The notes below the pieces were generated by a model that saw only the letters and a list, made by a program, of their open reading frames with translations, was not told the origin of the DNA and did not search any database. From contig JADJXL010000022.1 of the NCBI GenBank assembly GCA_016715885.1, forward strand, positions 124,001 to 188,000: DNA of 64,000 nt. The letters are read 5' to 3'. Positions 1 through 7,508 of the stretch are shown here, piece by piece. A program made the translations under genes and the position numbers. This DNA is from Polyangiaceae bacterium (GTDB lineage: Bacteria; Myxococcota_A; Polyangia; Polyangiales; Polyangiaceae). The number at the start of each line of letters is the position of its first letter. Position 1 is the first letter of the stretch.

Positions 1-83
1 GTGTTGACGGTTTGCTGCGCCGGAGTTGCTTTGACAAACGTATGAAAAATATTTCTGGAATATCGGTTTGTCTTGGAGTATGA

Positions 84-953
84 GTGGGCATGCCCAAGAC
101 AGACCGCGCATTTCGTGCGCTTTCTCGTCAATCGCCCGATGTCATTGCAGCGTTGCTACGCGTTGTAAAACCCGGGCTCGTGCCTGCATCGGCGGTGCTC
201 GTGCCGGAAGATGTCGTTCCCACGCAGATAGATGGTTTGCCGCCGGAGATGGATGCCGATTGGGCGGCTCGCGTGAACGACGATGAGCTATTGCACATGG
301 AGTGTCAGGGGTACAGGGATACGGGTTTTTCCTCGCGGGTGCTTTGGTATCACGTCGGGTTTGCCTTGCGGAACCGGGGCAAACGTCGAGTGCGCACGGT
401 GGCGCTTTGGTTGTCGCCGCCTCCGGCCGATCAGCGCTTGGGCATTGTCACGGTTGGCGACATCAGCGTGCGTATGACGATGATTGTATTGTCCGAGGTG
501 CCTGCGGCGAAGTTGCTCGAGGATGAGCGTACGGCGTGTTTTGCGGCGGGTGCTCATGCTGGAGATTGGTCGGATGTGGAGCTTTGCCGGCGCGTCGTGG
601 CAGCGCTTTCGGCGCGCAAGGCGAGCTGGGTCGAGCGGCACATGGCGGTGGTTGCGGCACTGACGCAAAAGCGGTACGATGTTATGGTGGCAGCGATGGA
701 ACAGGCAAACATGGAACCGGTCATCATCGAAGACCTCGTGAAGTTTGGCGAAGATCGCGGCGTGGACAAGGAGCGCCAGCGTGTGTACGAGCGCCAGTTC
801 GCTCGTCGCCTGGGTCGGCCCCTCACGCAGAGCGAACGCGATACGCTTGGTCGGCGCGTCGCTACCCTTGGCGTCGAGCGCCTCGACGATGTGCTCTTCT
901 CCTTGGGTCAGGAGGCCATAGCGGCGTGGCTCGCAGATCCATCAGCCGCATGA
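84..953 (+). CDS. Rpn/PD-(D/E)XK-like nuclease with DUF4351-like tail
   Basis: A 289-residue protein that looks like the Rpn/putative-transposase branch of the PD-(D/E)XK nuclease superfamily. Asp57/Asp59 are followed by a hydrophobic strand carrying the E-x-Q pair Glu73/Gln75 (LLHMECQGY), the Rpn-type variant of the E-x-K motif. The last ~50 residues (RQFARRLGRPLT onwards) resemble the helical DUF4351 tail found on such proteins. Family members promote DNA breakage or recombination; activity here is inferred. The start is GTG at 84, behind GGAG at 75-78; ATG at 90 is an alternative. The stop overlaps the ATG of a small ORF that repeats this C-terminal part. Confidence 0.72.
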   Translation: MGMPKTDRAFRALSRQSPDVIAALLRVVKPGLVPASAVLVPEDVVPTQIDGLPPEMDADWAARVNDDELLHMECQGYRDTGFSSRVLWYHVGFALRNRGKRRVRTVALWLSPPPADQRLGIVTVGDISVRMTMIVLSEVPAAKLLEDERTACFAAGAHAGDWSDVELCRRVVAALSARKASWVERHMAVVAALTQKRYDVMVAAMEQANMEPVIIEDLVKFGEDRGVDKERQRVYERQFARRLGRPLTQSERDTLGRRVATLGVERLDDVLFSLGQEAIAAWLADPSAA

Positions 954-1234
954 GCAGCGCGATGTTGGAAGGGGAGGTCATCATCGAAGAACTCGTCAAG
1001 TTTGGCGAAGAGCGCGGCTTCGAGCGCGGCTTCGAGCGCGGCGTGGAACGAGCGCGTCGCTGCACGTACGAGCGCCAGTTCGCTCGTCGCCTGGGTCGGC
1101 CGCTCACGCAGAACGAACGCGATACGCTCGGGCAGCGTTTGGTGACCCTTGGCGTCGATCGACTCGACGATGTGCTCTTTTCCTTGGGCCCCGAAGCGAC
1201 CGCAGCTTGGCTCGCAGATCCATCGGCCGCGTGA
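950..1234 (+). CDS. small ORF, tandem copy of the upstream nuclease C-terminus
   Basis: A 94-residue ORF that starts on an ATGA overlap with the preceding stop, so it is probably translationally coupled. From about residue 10 it is a near copy of the last ~75 residues of the upstream protein: the same VI(I)E(D/E)LVKFGE segment, the same YERQFARRLGRPLTQ block and the same WLADPSAA ending. The nuclease core is absent. It carries an extra short in-frame repeat (GFER GFER GVER). It is either a remnant of unequal recombination or a free-standing DUF4351-like domain that could pair with the full protein. Expression cannot be judged from sequence. Confidence 0.6.
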   Translation: MSSAMLEGEVIIEELVKFGEERGFERGFERGVERARRCTYERQFARRLGRPLTQNERDTLGQRLVTLGVDRLDDVLFSLGPEATAAWLADPSAA

Positions 1235-1327
1235 GAAGCGGGCCATCGGCGCTTCAATTGGCTGACCGCTCGAGCGCAATCTCAGGCGATGTGCACGTCC
1301 ATTGTCGCAATCGCACCGTGACGAGCT

Positions 1328-1924
1328 TCATTGCAGCGGGAAAGGCGTCAGGAAATAATCGGTTCCGGCCGAATGACACCCCGTGCAAAGTCCGACGCCG
1401 TTTCCATCGGCAATGGGATTCGATGGATTGGTCGTGCTGAAATTCTCGTACCAGTAAAACCCATTTCCACCATCGCTATCCGCTTGCGTCTTGACGAATA
1501 CCGCCCAGCCCGTGAGCGCAGCGCCTCCGCCGTACAGCTCTTTGACGGAAGCAGCACCTGCGGGGAAATTCGTCAAGTTGTTGGTGAGCGCGTCAAAGAG
1601 AATCGGATTGAGGAACGTGCGTACGTCACCACCATGCGGACCGGTCGACGCATGGTTCCCCGATTCCGCCGCAAAACTCAGGTACTTGCCCGCTTGAAGC
1701 CAGGGAAATAGCTCGGCCCCGGATGTCGGCACGAGCCCGCTATCGCCACCTCCCGCGCCGCCTCCCTGTCCGCCACCTCCGCCGCCACCTCCGCCACCGT
1801 CGCCGCCAGTGGAACCCGTGCTGCCCGACGAAGTGCTGGTGTCGGGATCAGGATCGCCACATGCGGCAAAGACGAAAGGAAAAAGGATCACACCAGCCCA
1901 TGTCCATCGCCCACGACGCAGCAT
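1328..1924 (-). CDS. c-type haem lipoprotein, cytochrome P460-like
   Basis: A 198-residue exported lipoprotein. The signal peptide ends in the lipobox FAAC (Cys22). A Ser/Thr linker and a run of Gly follow, then a ~130-residue globular domain. A single haem c motif, CTGCH (Cys180-His184), lies near the C-terminus, preceded by the aromatic pattern GFYWYENF. This layout, an aromatic strand then CxxCH then AGTDY, resembles cytochrome P460 domains; the oxidation substrate is unknown. ATG 1924 is preferred over GTG 1930 because AAAGGTGA sits at proper spacing before it. It is divergent from the Cys-repeat lipoprotein gene at 2085. Confidence 0.68.
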   Translation of the reverse strand: MLRRGRWTWAGVILFPFVFAACGDPDPDTSTSSGSTGSTGGDGGGGGGGGGGQGGGAGGGDSGLVPTSGAELFPWLQAGKYLSFAAESGNHASTGPHGGDVRTFLNPILFDALTNNLTNFPAGAASVKELYGGGAALTGWAVFVKTQADSDGGNGFYWYENFSTTNPSNPIADGNGVGLCTGCHSAGTDYFLTPFPLQ

Positions 1925-2029
1925 AGTCACCTTTCTTTGGTCGCTACCATCTTAGCTCGGCAAGACGTGCGGTGTCATTCACGAATCGCCGAGGACCACA
2001 CTTGCGCATGGCTACGGCGACAATTGCGC

Positions 2030-2058
2030 TTGACAGTCTGGACGAATCTGGATAGGCC
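2030..2058 (+). promoter_or_regulatory. candidate sigma-70-type promoter
   Basis: A perfect TTGACA -35 box (2030-2035), a 17-bp spacer and a weak -10-like TAGGCC (2053-2058) lie 26 bp before the ATG at 2085, in the 160-bp gap between divergent genes. The -35 box and spacing are seen directly; the -10 is poor, so confidence is limited. Confidence 0.4.
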
Positions 2059-2084
2059 TGCGCGTTTCGCGCAAAGGTGAATCC

Positions 2085-3749
2085 ATGGTGATGCAAGATT
2101 CTCGAACGAGTGGGCTTCTTCTCGCGTTGTGCCTCGGACTTGGGAGTGTCGCAGCCGGTTGTGGAGGTGACGGTGCGACGACGCCGACTGGTGGCGGTGG
2201 AGATGGCGGGTCGAATACGGGCGGCGACGGCGGCAGCTCGAGCAGCAGCAGTGGCAATGGTGGCGCTGGTGGAATGGCGGGTGCTGGCGGGAGCGGCGGT
2301 GGAATGGCCGGCGCTGGCGGTGGCGGCGGCGCCGGCGGAATGGCTGGCGGTGGCGGCAATGGTGGCGGTAGCAGTGTAGGATGCAAGGTCGCCGGTGATT
2401 GCAATGACAACGATGCATGCACCATCGACGTGTGCGTGAACGAAACGTGCGCCGCTGCGCCGATCGAAGTGGATGACGGTGACGCTTGCACGGTCGATGG
2501 TTGCGATCCGCAAATGGGGCCGACGCACATGCCCGTGCCGGTCGACGATGGCAATGCTTGCACGTTCGATACGTGCGATCCCATCGCGGGCGTCCAACAT
2601 GCGCCGGTCAATCCCGACGACAACGACGTGTGCACCGTCGACTCGTGCAATCCCATGACGGGCGTGGTCAATACGCCCGTCGACGTGAGCGATGGCAATG
2701 CGTGCACCGACGACTTCTGCGATCCGGTGCTTGGTGTTTCCCACAAGCCCACGGTGATCGACGACGGCAACAAGTGCACGTTCGATACCTGCAATCCCAT
2801 GACGGGCGTGCAGCACGTGCCCATCAATCCGAGCGACAACAATGCGTGCACCAGCGATTCGTGCGACCCGATGCTCGGCGTGATCAACACGCCCATCAAT
2901 CCGAACGACAACAATGCCTGCACGATCGATTCCTGCGATCCGATGCTCGGCGTGTCGAACGTGCCGGTCAATCCGAACGACAACAATGTGTGCACCGCCG
3001 ACTCGTGCGATCCGATCCTAGGCATTCAAAATGTTCCCGTGCCGGTCGACGACAACAATGCCTGTACGACGGATGCGTGCAATCCGCAGACGGGAGTGAC
3101 GCATACGCCCATTACGTGCAACGACAACGACGCGTGCACGACGGATACGTGCAATCCCGCCATGGGCTGCGTGTTCACGCCCAATACGGTGGTCTATTTC
3201 GAGGAAACCTTTGCGAACAACGTGAAAGGTTGGCAGCTTGCTGGTCAGTGGCAAATCGGTTCGGCCATGGCATCACCGCCTTTCATGAATATGCCCACAC
3301 CGATTCCGGATTTTGGCCTCGATCCGGCGCAAGATCATTCGCCATCGGCGGACAATGGCATTGCAGGCGTCGCCATTGGCGGCAACATCGGGCCCACGCT
3401 GCTCGAACCGCTCACGTACTTGGAAAGCCCGACCATCAACATTTCGAACGCAATCGCACCCGGCAGCGTGTACCTCGAATTCTGGCGCGTATTGAACAGC
3501 GATTACCCGCCGTTCGCGGAATCGACCATCGATGTGTGGAATGGCAGCTCCTGGGTGTCCATCTTTGCCATTCTAGCATCTCCGCACGTCAGTGAAACGA
3601 ATTGGACCAAGTACACCTACGACGTGACCGCGCACAAGAATGCGGCCTTCCGCGTCCGCTTCGGCTACTCGGTGCTTCGCGATGACGCGTACACCACGGG
3701 GAGCTGGAACATCGACGACGTGCGGCTCGTGCCCCAAAACTGCCCCTGA
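2085..3749 (+). CDS. lipoprotein with Cys-rich 24-residue repeats and jelly-roll C-terminus
   Basis: A 554-residue surface lipoprotein. The lipobox is VAAGC (Cys26). Residues 27-98 are a Gly/Ser/Ala-rich linker with GGMAGAGG units. About eleven tandem repeats of 24 residues follow (about residues 107-360), each built on (A/V/K)CTxDxCDPxxG followed by a Pro and an Asp/Asn-rich turn (DDNN). The Cys pairs probably form disulfides and the acidic turns could bind calcium; both are inference. The C-terminal ~195 residues (from YFEETF) look like a MAM/choice-of-anchor jelly-roll domain of the kind found on myxobacterial adhesins and hydrolases. AAAGGTGA at 2073-2080 supports the ATG at 2085. Ligand unknown. 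Confidence 0.72.
   Translation: MVMQDSRTSGLLLALCLGLGSVAAGCGGDGATTPTGGGGDGGSNTGGDGGSSSSSSGNGGAGGMAGAGGSGGGMAGAGGGGGAGGMAGGGGNGGGSSVGCKVAGDCNDNDACTIDVCVNETCAAAPIEVDDGDACTVDGCDPQMGPTHMPVPVDDGNACTFDTCDPIAGVQHAPVNPDDNDVCTVDSCNPMTGVVNTPVDVSDGNACTDDFCDPVLGVSHKPTVIDDGNKCTFDTCNPMTGVQHVPINPSDNNACTSDSCDPMLGVINTPINPNDNNACTIDSCDPMLGVSNVPVNPNDNNVCTADSCDPILGIQNVPVPVDDNNACTTDACNPQTGVTHTPITCNDNDACTTDTCNPAMGCVFTPNTVVYFEETFANNVKGWQLAGQWQIGSAMASPPFMNMPTPIPDFGLDPAQDHSPSADNGIAGVAIGGNIGPTLLEPLTYLESPTINISNAIAPGSVYLEFWRVLNSDYPPFAESTIDVWNGSSWVSIFAILASPHVSETNWTKYTYDVTAHKNAAFRVRFGYSVLRDDAYTTGSWNIDDVRLVPQNCP
2414..3170 (+). repeat. coding tandem repeat array, 72-bp unit
   Basis: About eleven diverged in-frame 72-bp units encode the 24-residue Cys motif. 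Recurrent words are 'gacaacaatgc', 'tgcacc' and 'tgcgatccg'. The central units (about 2830-3040) are the most alike, which suggests recent expansion there. Confidence 0.8.
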
Positions 3750-3761
3750 ACCATTCTCGCT

Positions 3762-3807
3762 ACGTGCGGGTGTGCCCGCAATCGGGCCGTGCGGCACACC
3801 CGTACAT
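3762..3807 (+). terminator. hairpin after the Cys-repeat gene
   Basis: Arms 3762-3776 and 3793-3807 are complementary at 13 of 15 positions around a 16-nt loop, beginning 12 nt after the stop codon. There is no T-tract, so this is either a weak terminator or a 3'-end stabilising hairpin. Confidence 0.45.
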
Positions 3808-3926
3808 GCGACGGCCACGTCAACGTGATCCCATTCACACTTCGTACGTGCGACGGCCACGTCGACGAGCCTTCGACACGTGGCTGTACATGCGACGGCC
3901 ACGTCGACGTGCCTTCGTCACGTGGC
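3801..3926. repeat. three 42-bp direct repeats with palindromic cores
   Basis: Units start at 3801, 3843 and 3885, exactly 42 bp apart. Each holds GCGACGGCCACGTC; in unit 3 this extends to the perfect 12-bp palindrome CACGTCGACGTG (3900-3911), and units 1 and 2 differ from it by one base. CACGTG also recurs at 3877 and 3919. The 379-bp gap 3750-4128 holds this array, the overlapping hairpin and otherwise nothing I recognise. The period is also 14 codons, so a degenerate repeat peptide is an alternative reading. Confidence 0.75.
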
Positions 3927-4128
3927 TGTCCATGAAATGGTCGTCGCGATGAGCCCTCTCGACGTAGCCGTAAGCTTGCAGGTCGCGTTTGGCGATCCCG
4001 CATGATGCCGGACCATGGAGTTCGCACCGTCACGAGCGATCCGAGACCATTTTTGCTCCAAGGTGCCACATCGAGGTGAAACTTGGTGGAGAATTCATTC
4101 GCGTGCTGCTAAGGAACGAGGGAGCTGC

Positions 4129-4974
4129 ATGAATTATCGCGACTTTTGTCGACAACACTTGCCGGAACACCTCGATGAACGCGGCGACCTTGCGCCGCCA
4201 TGGGAGCAATTTCCCGAATACGAAAGGCACACGATTGGCTGGCGAATGGGGTCGGGTGAATCGTGGCTCGGGTATTTCGATGTGTTCATGGAGCAGCTCG
4301 GGACCGACTTCGACACGCGCCTCGCCTACCTGAAAAGGCACGCGAGAGCGCCATTTTCATGGAGCGAAACAGTGTATTGGCTCCTGCATCCGGACGCTCC
4401 GGACGAAGAAGACGAGGATGACGACGACGGCGAGCTCGCAAGGCAGCGTGTTCGCGAGCGTCAGGCGTGGCTTCTCGAGCGGGATCTCATTGCGTCGGAC
4501 GTCGCTTATTCGACCTGGCGCGCAAAGCAGAAAAGCATCGTGTGGCCCTGGAAGTTCACGGATACGCCCGTCGAGGCTATGCGTCACTGGACTCGCGATA
4601 TGTGGTTTTGGTCGCGACACGTCGCGGAGGCGCGGGCGAAAGGGAATCTCCCAGAATTCAATGTGCCGGAAGAGTGGCTTTTTTGTGCAGATGCCATTCG
4701 CAATGGAGCGACGGGGCCCATCGTGCCCGATGATGGGCTTCTATCGCTTGCGCGGTGTTTTGCTGCGGGCGATGTCATTGCACCGTGGCAAGCGGGGCTC
4801 ACCGTGGCCGATTTCAAGGATTCGTTCGACGACGACATGGGCTATGTCGACGCATTCCGGCTTTGGGGAATGTCGGCTTTCGACGATGTACCGATGATCG
4901 AACGATACGCCGAGGCAACTCGAATGCCGCGCGAATGGGGCGAATGGATGGCCGAGCAGTTTCCGCTGGATTGA
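4129..4974 (+). CDS. hypothetical protein, acidic loop
   Basis: A 281-residue soluble protein with no signal peptide, membrane segment or motif I recognise. It is rich in Trp and acidic residues and contains a strongly acidic stretch (DEEDEDDDD) near residue 97, followed by a helical, Arg-rich segment. Such compact, Trp-rich acidic proteins are sometimes polymorphic-toxin immunity proteins, but no toxin gene is adjacent, so this is only a thought. The ATG at 4129 is chosen because AAGGAACGAGGGAG precedes it; the frame stays open upstream to 4015 without a ribosome binding site. Confidence 0.65.
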   Translation: MNYRDFCRQHLPEHLDERGDLAPPWEQFPEYERHTIGWRMGSGESWLGYFDVFMEQLGTDFDTRLAYLKRHARAPFSWSETVYWLLHPDAPDEEDEDDDDGELARQRVRERQAWLLERDLIASDVAYSTWRAKQKSIVWPWKFTDTPVEAMRHWTRDMWFWSRHVAEARAKGNLPEFNVPEEWLFCADAIRNGATGPIVPDDGLLSLARCFAAGDVIAPWQAGLTVADFKDSFDDDMGYVDAFRLWGMSAFDDVPMIERYAEATRMPREWGEWMAEQFPLD

Positions 4975-5021
4975 GCTGCTATTTGGCTTCGGCTAGCACG
5001 ACTCCGCCACTTCGTTGATTG

Positions 5022-5135
5022 AGCTTTGGGAGGCTTGATTTCTCCGCACTGCGGCACCCCGAACTCGCCGCCTTCGGCGGCTCGAACAGCGGGGCCCCCG
5101 CCGCAGCGCCGAGAAATCAAACAGCTCCCAAAGCT
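5022..5135. repeat. nested hairpin element, copy A
   Basis: A 114-bp structured element between the ends of two convergent genes. The outer arms, 5022-5044 and 5111-5135, are complementary apart from a 2-nt bulge. A middle stem (GCGGC/GCCGC plus CCCC/GGGG) and an apical stem (GCCGCC-ttc-GGCGGC) nest inside. The core words ACCCCGAACTCG and CTCGAACAGCGGGGCCCC recur almost unchanged in copy B at 10566-10673, while the stems have different sequences. It may act as a bidirectional terminator, a mobile non-coding element, or both. Confidence 0.72.
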
Positions 5136-5162
5136 TGGCGTGTACGATTTAGCAAAGTCGTA

Positions 5163-5615
5163 CTATAGGGCGTAAAGCTCTCGTCTGTCCGGGGGCGACG
5201 TGGATGCACGTTTGGACGCGATCCACGCCCGCGCTTGATCTTCGGTCGCGGTGAATTCGAAGGGGAAAGAAAAGCTCTTTGGCATGATACGCGCGCCGGC
5301 GGTGAGGGCCATCATCATGGCGACGCGAATCGGAAACGGCGCGCCGCACATGACACCTGCCATTATCGGGTAACGCTCCTGGCCGCCCTTGAGGAATACG
5401 TCGCGTACGCGTTCGCCGGAGCTCTCGAAACGAGAGACGTCAACGAGCCAATACATGGGGCCATGCTGCCGACCGAGATCGTGGATGCGATTGATGATGG
5501 CTTGGGCCTCGACCGCCGTGAGCGGCCCCACGAGCGATATGCAAACCGTATCGGGGGATTCAAATGTCACCCGGTGCGCCATGAATGGGGGAAAGCTGGA
5601 TGACATTGCGACCAT
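5163..5615 (-). CDS. STAS/SpoIIAA-like protein
   Basis: A 150-residue cytosolic protein with an alternating strand/helix pattern like SpoIIAA-type STAS domains: a beta hairpin at the start, the YWLVDVSRFES strand-loop around residue 65, then helices and a C-terminal amphipathic helix. It resembles in layout the protein at 52966-53364. Family members act in regulatory partner switching or bind small hydrophobic ligands; no partner kinase is adjacent. The start at 5615 is chosen because GGAGG lies just upstream (CCGGAGGATCATC before the ATG); an in-frame ATG at 5687 has no such site. Confidence 0.55.
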   Translation of the reverse strand: MVAMSSSFPPFMAHRVTFESPDTVCISLVGPLTAVEAQAIINRIHDLGRQHGPMYWLVDVSRFESSGERVRDVFLKGGQERYPIMAGVMCGAPFPIRVAMMMALTAGARIMPKSFSFPFEFTATEDQARAWIASKRASTSPPDRRELYAL

Positions 5616-5866
5616 GATGATCCTCCGGAGGATCAGTAGCGTAAGCAAATCACGGGCCAGCACTGCAATCTTTGCAATTGCCCACAATCCGGGCTAATTG
5701 GCGAGGGCGACAACGTTGTGACGCTGAATGGGTCTTGCAGGTGGGAAAGGAATGCCCATTCGGCTTGCGAAGGTGCAATGCGCCGGGCTTCGCGGTGGCA
5801 GGTACGTAGCCTGTGCTACTTTTTGCGCCTTACGAAAACGAAATCAGACGGGATAGGTGTTGTGGC
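5616..5866. other. intergenic region between two minus-strand genes
   Basis: This holds the ribosome binding site and presumably the promoter of the STAS-like gene. I see no coding sequence, strong hairpin or repeat in it. Confidence 0.5.
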
Positions 5867-7399
5867 TCACGGCATCGCCGGCGGCCTGACGTGGAAGCCG
5901 CAGCGATAGAAGGTGCTGGTGATGTCGGCGGCATTGGCCTGCGTCGCTTCGACCTTCATTTTGAGGCTCGTCGTGCCCGCGGGGACGGCAATTTCGTAGG
6001 CGAAGAGTTGCTTCGTTGCGGATTCGGTCAGATTGCCTTTGCCTGCGGCGAGGGGCATGTCGTCCGTACCGAGCGGCGTGACCTTGAAACCACGCAATGC
6101 CGAGCCGCCACGTTCGGATTCGCATGCAACGGAGAGCTGCGTCGATCCGGCAGGAACATCGATGCTGTAATAATCGATGTCGCCGGCCATGGCGATGTCG
6201 CCATCGACGAAGTAGCTCGCGCCTTCGGGTTGATTGGCCGATGCGGTCAAGGTAGCGGGCATGGCCGCGGCGTCGTTCGGTTCCACTTCGACGGGATTTC
6301 CCGATGAGACGTAGTGGTTGAAGAAGTAGAAATCGTTTGTCCCGGCCGTGGCACCTGTGGCGCGAGCCATGACGAACAGGTAATCTTTGCCGGGCTCGCA
6401 AGGCGCAGAGAGGTTCATGGGTTCGGGGGGGCCCAAGGTCGTGTCATAGACGTTGGGATCGACTTGCGCGATTTTGACCATGGGATCAGCCGCGTCGACC
6501 ACGTATGCGACGACGTTCTTGTCGGCGCTGCTCCCATTACCTTGGGCGCTGGGATAGAAGAAGTTGAAATGGCATGCCGCGCGAGCATCCGGATCGACTT
6601 TCACGCCGGCAGGCGCGGTGAAGGCCCACATGTCGACGTCCTTGTCGTCGGCAAAGGTGCCCCAGCCGAGGCTGCGATAAAGCGTTCCCATTTGAACGTT
6701 TTCGTAATCGACGGGACCCGCGGCGTCGCTTGGCTCCGTGCTCATTTCGCCCTGGATGCCCATGGCTGTTTCATTGAGCACCCCGGCGAGAATCGAGTAA
6801 TCGCCCACGAGAATCTCTTCGACCGGCGAACATTGGCCGGGGAAGAGCACGTTGCATTCGGTGACTTCGACGCAATAGGTGCCCGTTTCCGGGAGGATCG
6901 TGTACATCGCGCTGTCGTTCGTGTACCGCGGCATGGGGTACGGATCGTCATTTTGGGCGATGTCGACCCAGCCGCCATTTGCGTCCTTTACTTTCAGCGT
7001 GATGACGAGATCCGGGTAGGCGGGATCGAATTCATCCACGTCGAGCTTCGAATCGGTGATGAGCGCAATGGCGTCGCCCGCCGTGCCTTCGAAGACGAAA
7101 TAATCTTTGTCGTCTTGCGTTGCATCGGGCGGCAAGAAACTCCCCACATCGAGCGTGTCGCCGAAGGCAGGTTCGCCAAGCGCAATTTGGACTGCCGTAT
7201 CACAATCGACGTTCGCGTCGGGCATGAATGGAGTGCCTGACGACGAGGACGAGCTCGACGATGACGAGCTGGACGAGCTGCTCGATGAGCTGCTGGATCC
7301 CGTCGTCGTTTGCGCCGGGTCATCCGAGCAGCCGGACGTAGCGGAAAGAGCGAGCAAGCCGGAAGATATGACAAACCCCAAAAGAACCTTCGAACGCAT
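5867..7399 (-). CDS. PPC-domain lipoprotein
   Basis: A 510-residue lipoprotein with the lipobox SATSGC (Cys24) and a poly-Ser linker at about residues 32-55. Two or three domains follow with the pattern of bacterial pre-peptidase C-terminal (PPC) domains: D(D)KDYFVFEG then GTYCVEVTE, and GDIDYYSIDVPAGSTQLSV near residue 430. PPC domains usually flank secreted peptidases and aid sorting or binding, but no protease domain is present, so this is probably a binding or structural surface protein. GGAGG before the ATG at 7399 supports that start; the frame is open 23 codons further upstream without a site. Confidence 0.7.
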   Translation of the reverse strand: MRSKVLLGFVISSGLLALSATSGCSDDPAQTTTGSSSSSSSSSSSSSSSSSSSSGTPFMPDANVDCDTAVQIALGEPAFGDTLDVGSFLPPDATQDDKDYFVFEGTAGDAIALITDSKLDVDEFDPAYPDLVITLKVKDANGGWVDIAQNDDPYPMPRYTNDSAMYTILPETGTYCVEVTECNVLFPGQCSPVEEILVGDYSILAGVLNETAMGIQGEMSTEPSDAAGPVDYENVQMGTLYRSLGWGTFADDKDVDMWAFTAPAGVKVDPDARAACHFNFFYPSAQGNGSSADKNVVAYVVDAADPMVKIAQVDPNVYDTTLGPPEPMNLSAPCEPGKDYLFVMARATGATAGTNDFYFFNHYVSSGNPVEVEPNDAAAMPATLTASANQPEGASYFVDGDIAMAGDIDYYSIDVPAGSTQLSVACESERGGSALRGFKVTPLGTDDMPLAAGKGNLTESATKQLFAYEIAVPAGTTSLKMKVEATQANAADITSTFYRCGFHVRPPAMP

Positions 7400-7508
7400 G
7401 GGACCTCCGCGGGAAAATGAGAAGCACGGGCAGCCGCAAAACGCGACTGCGAGAAGCAATTCGATCACTACATCATCGAGGCTCGCGCTTCAAGCACGAA
7501 GAATGGTT

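Noticed and set aside
536..949. Upstream extension of the small C-terminal copy ORF
   Set aside because: It is an alternate frame of the nuclease gene; the real start is the ATGA overlap at 950.
2012..3025. 337-codon minus-strand ORF
   Set aside because: Antisense to the Cys-repeat lipoprotein; periodicity is copied from the sense repeats.
3764..3952. 62-codon ORF with a 14-residue repeat over the 42-bp array
   Set aside because: No ribosome binding site and Arg-rich composition; kept only as an alternative reading of the repeat.
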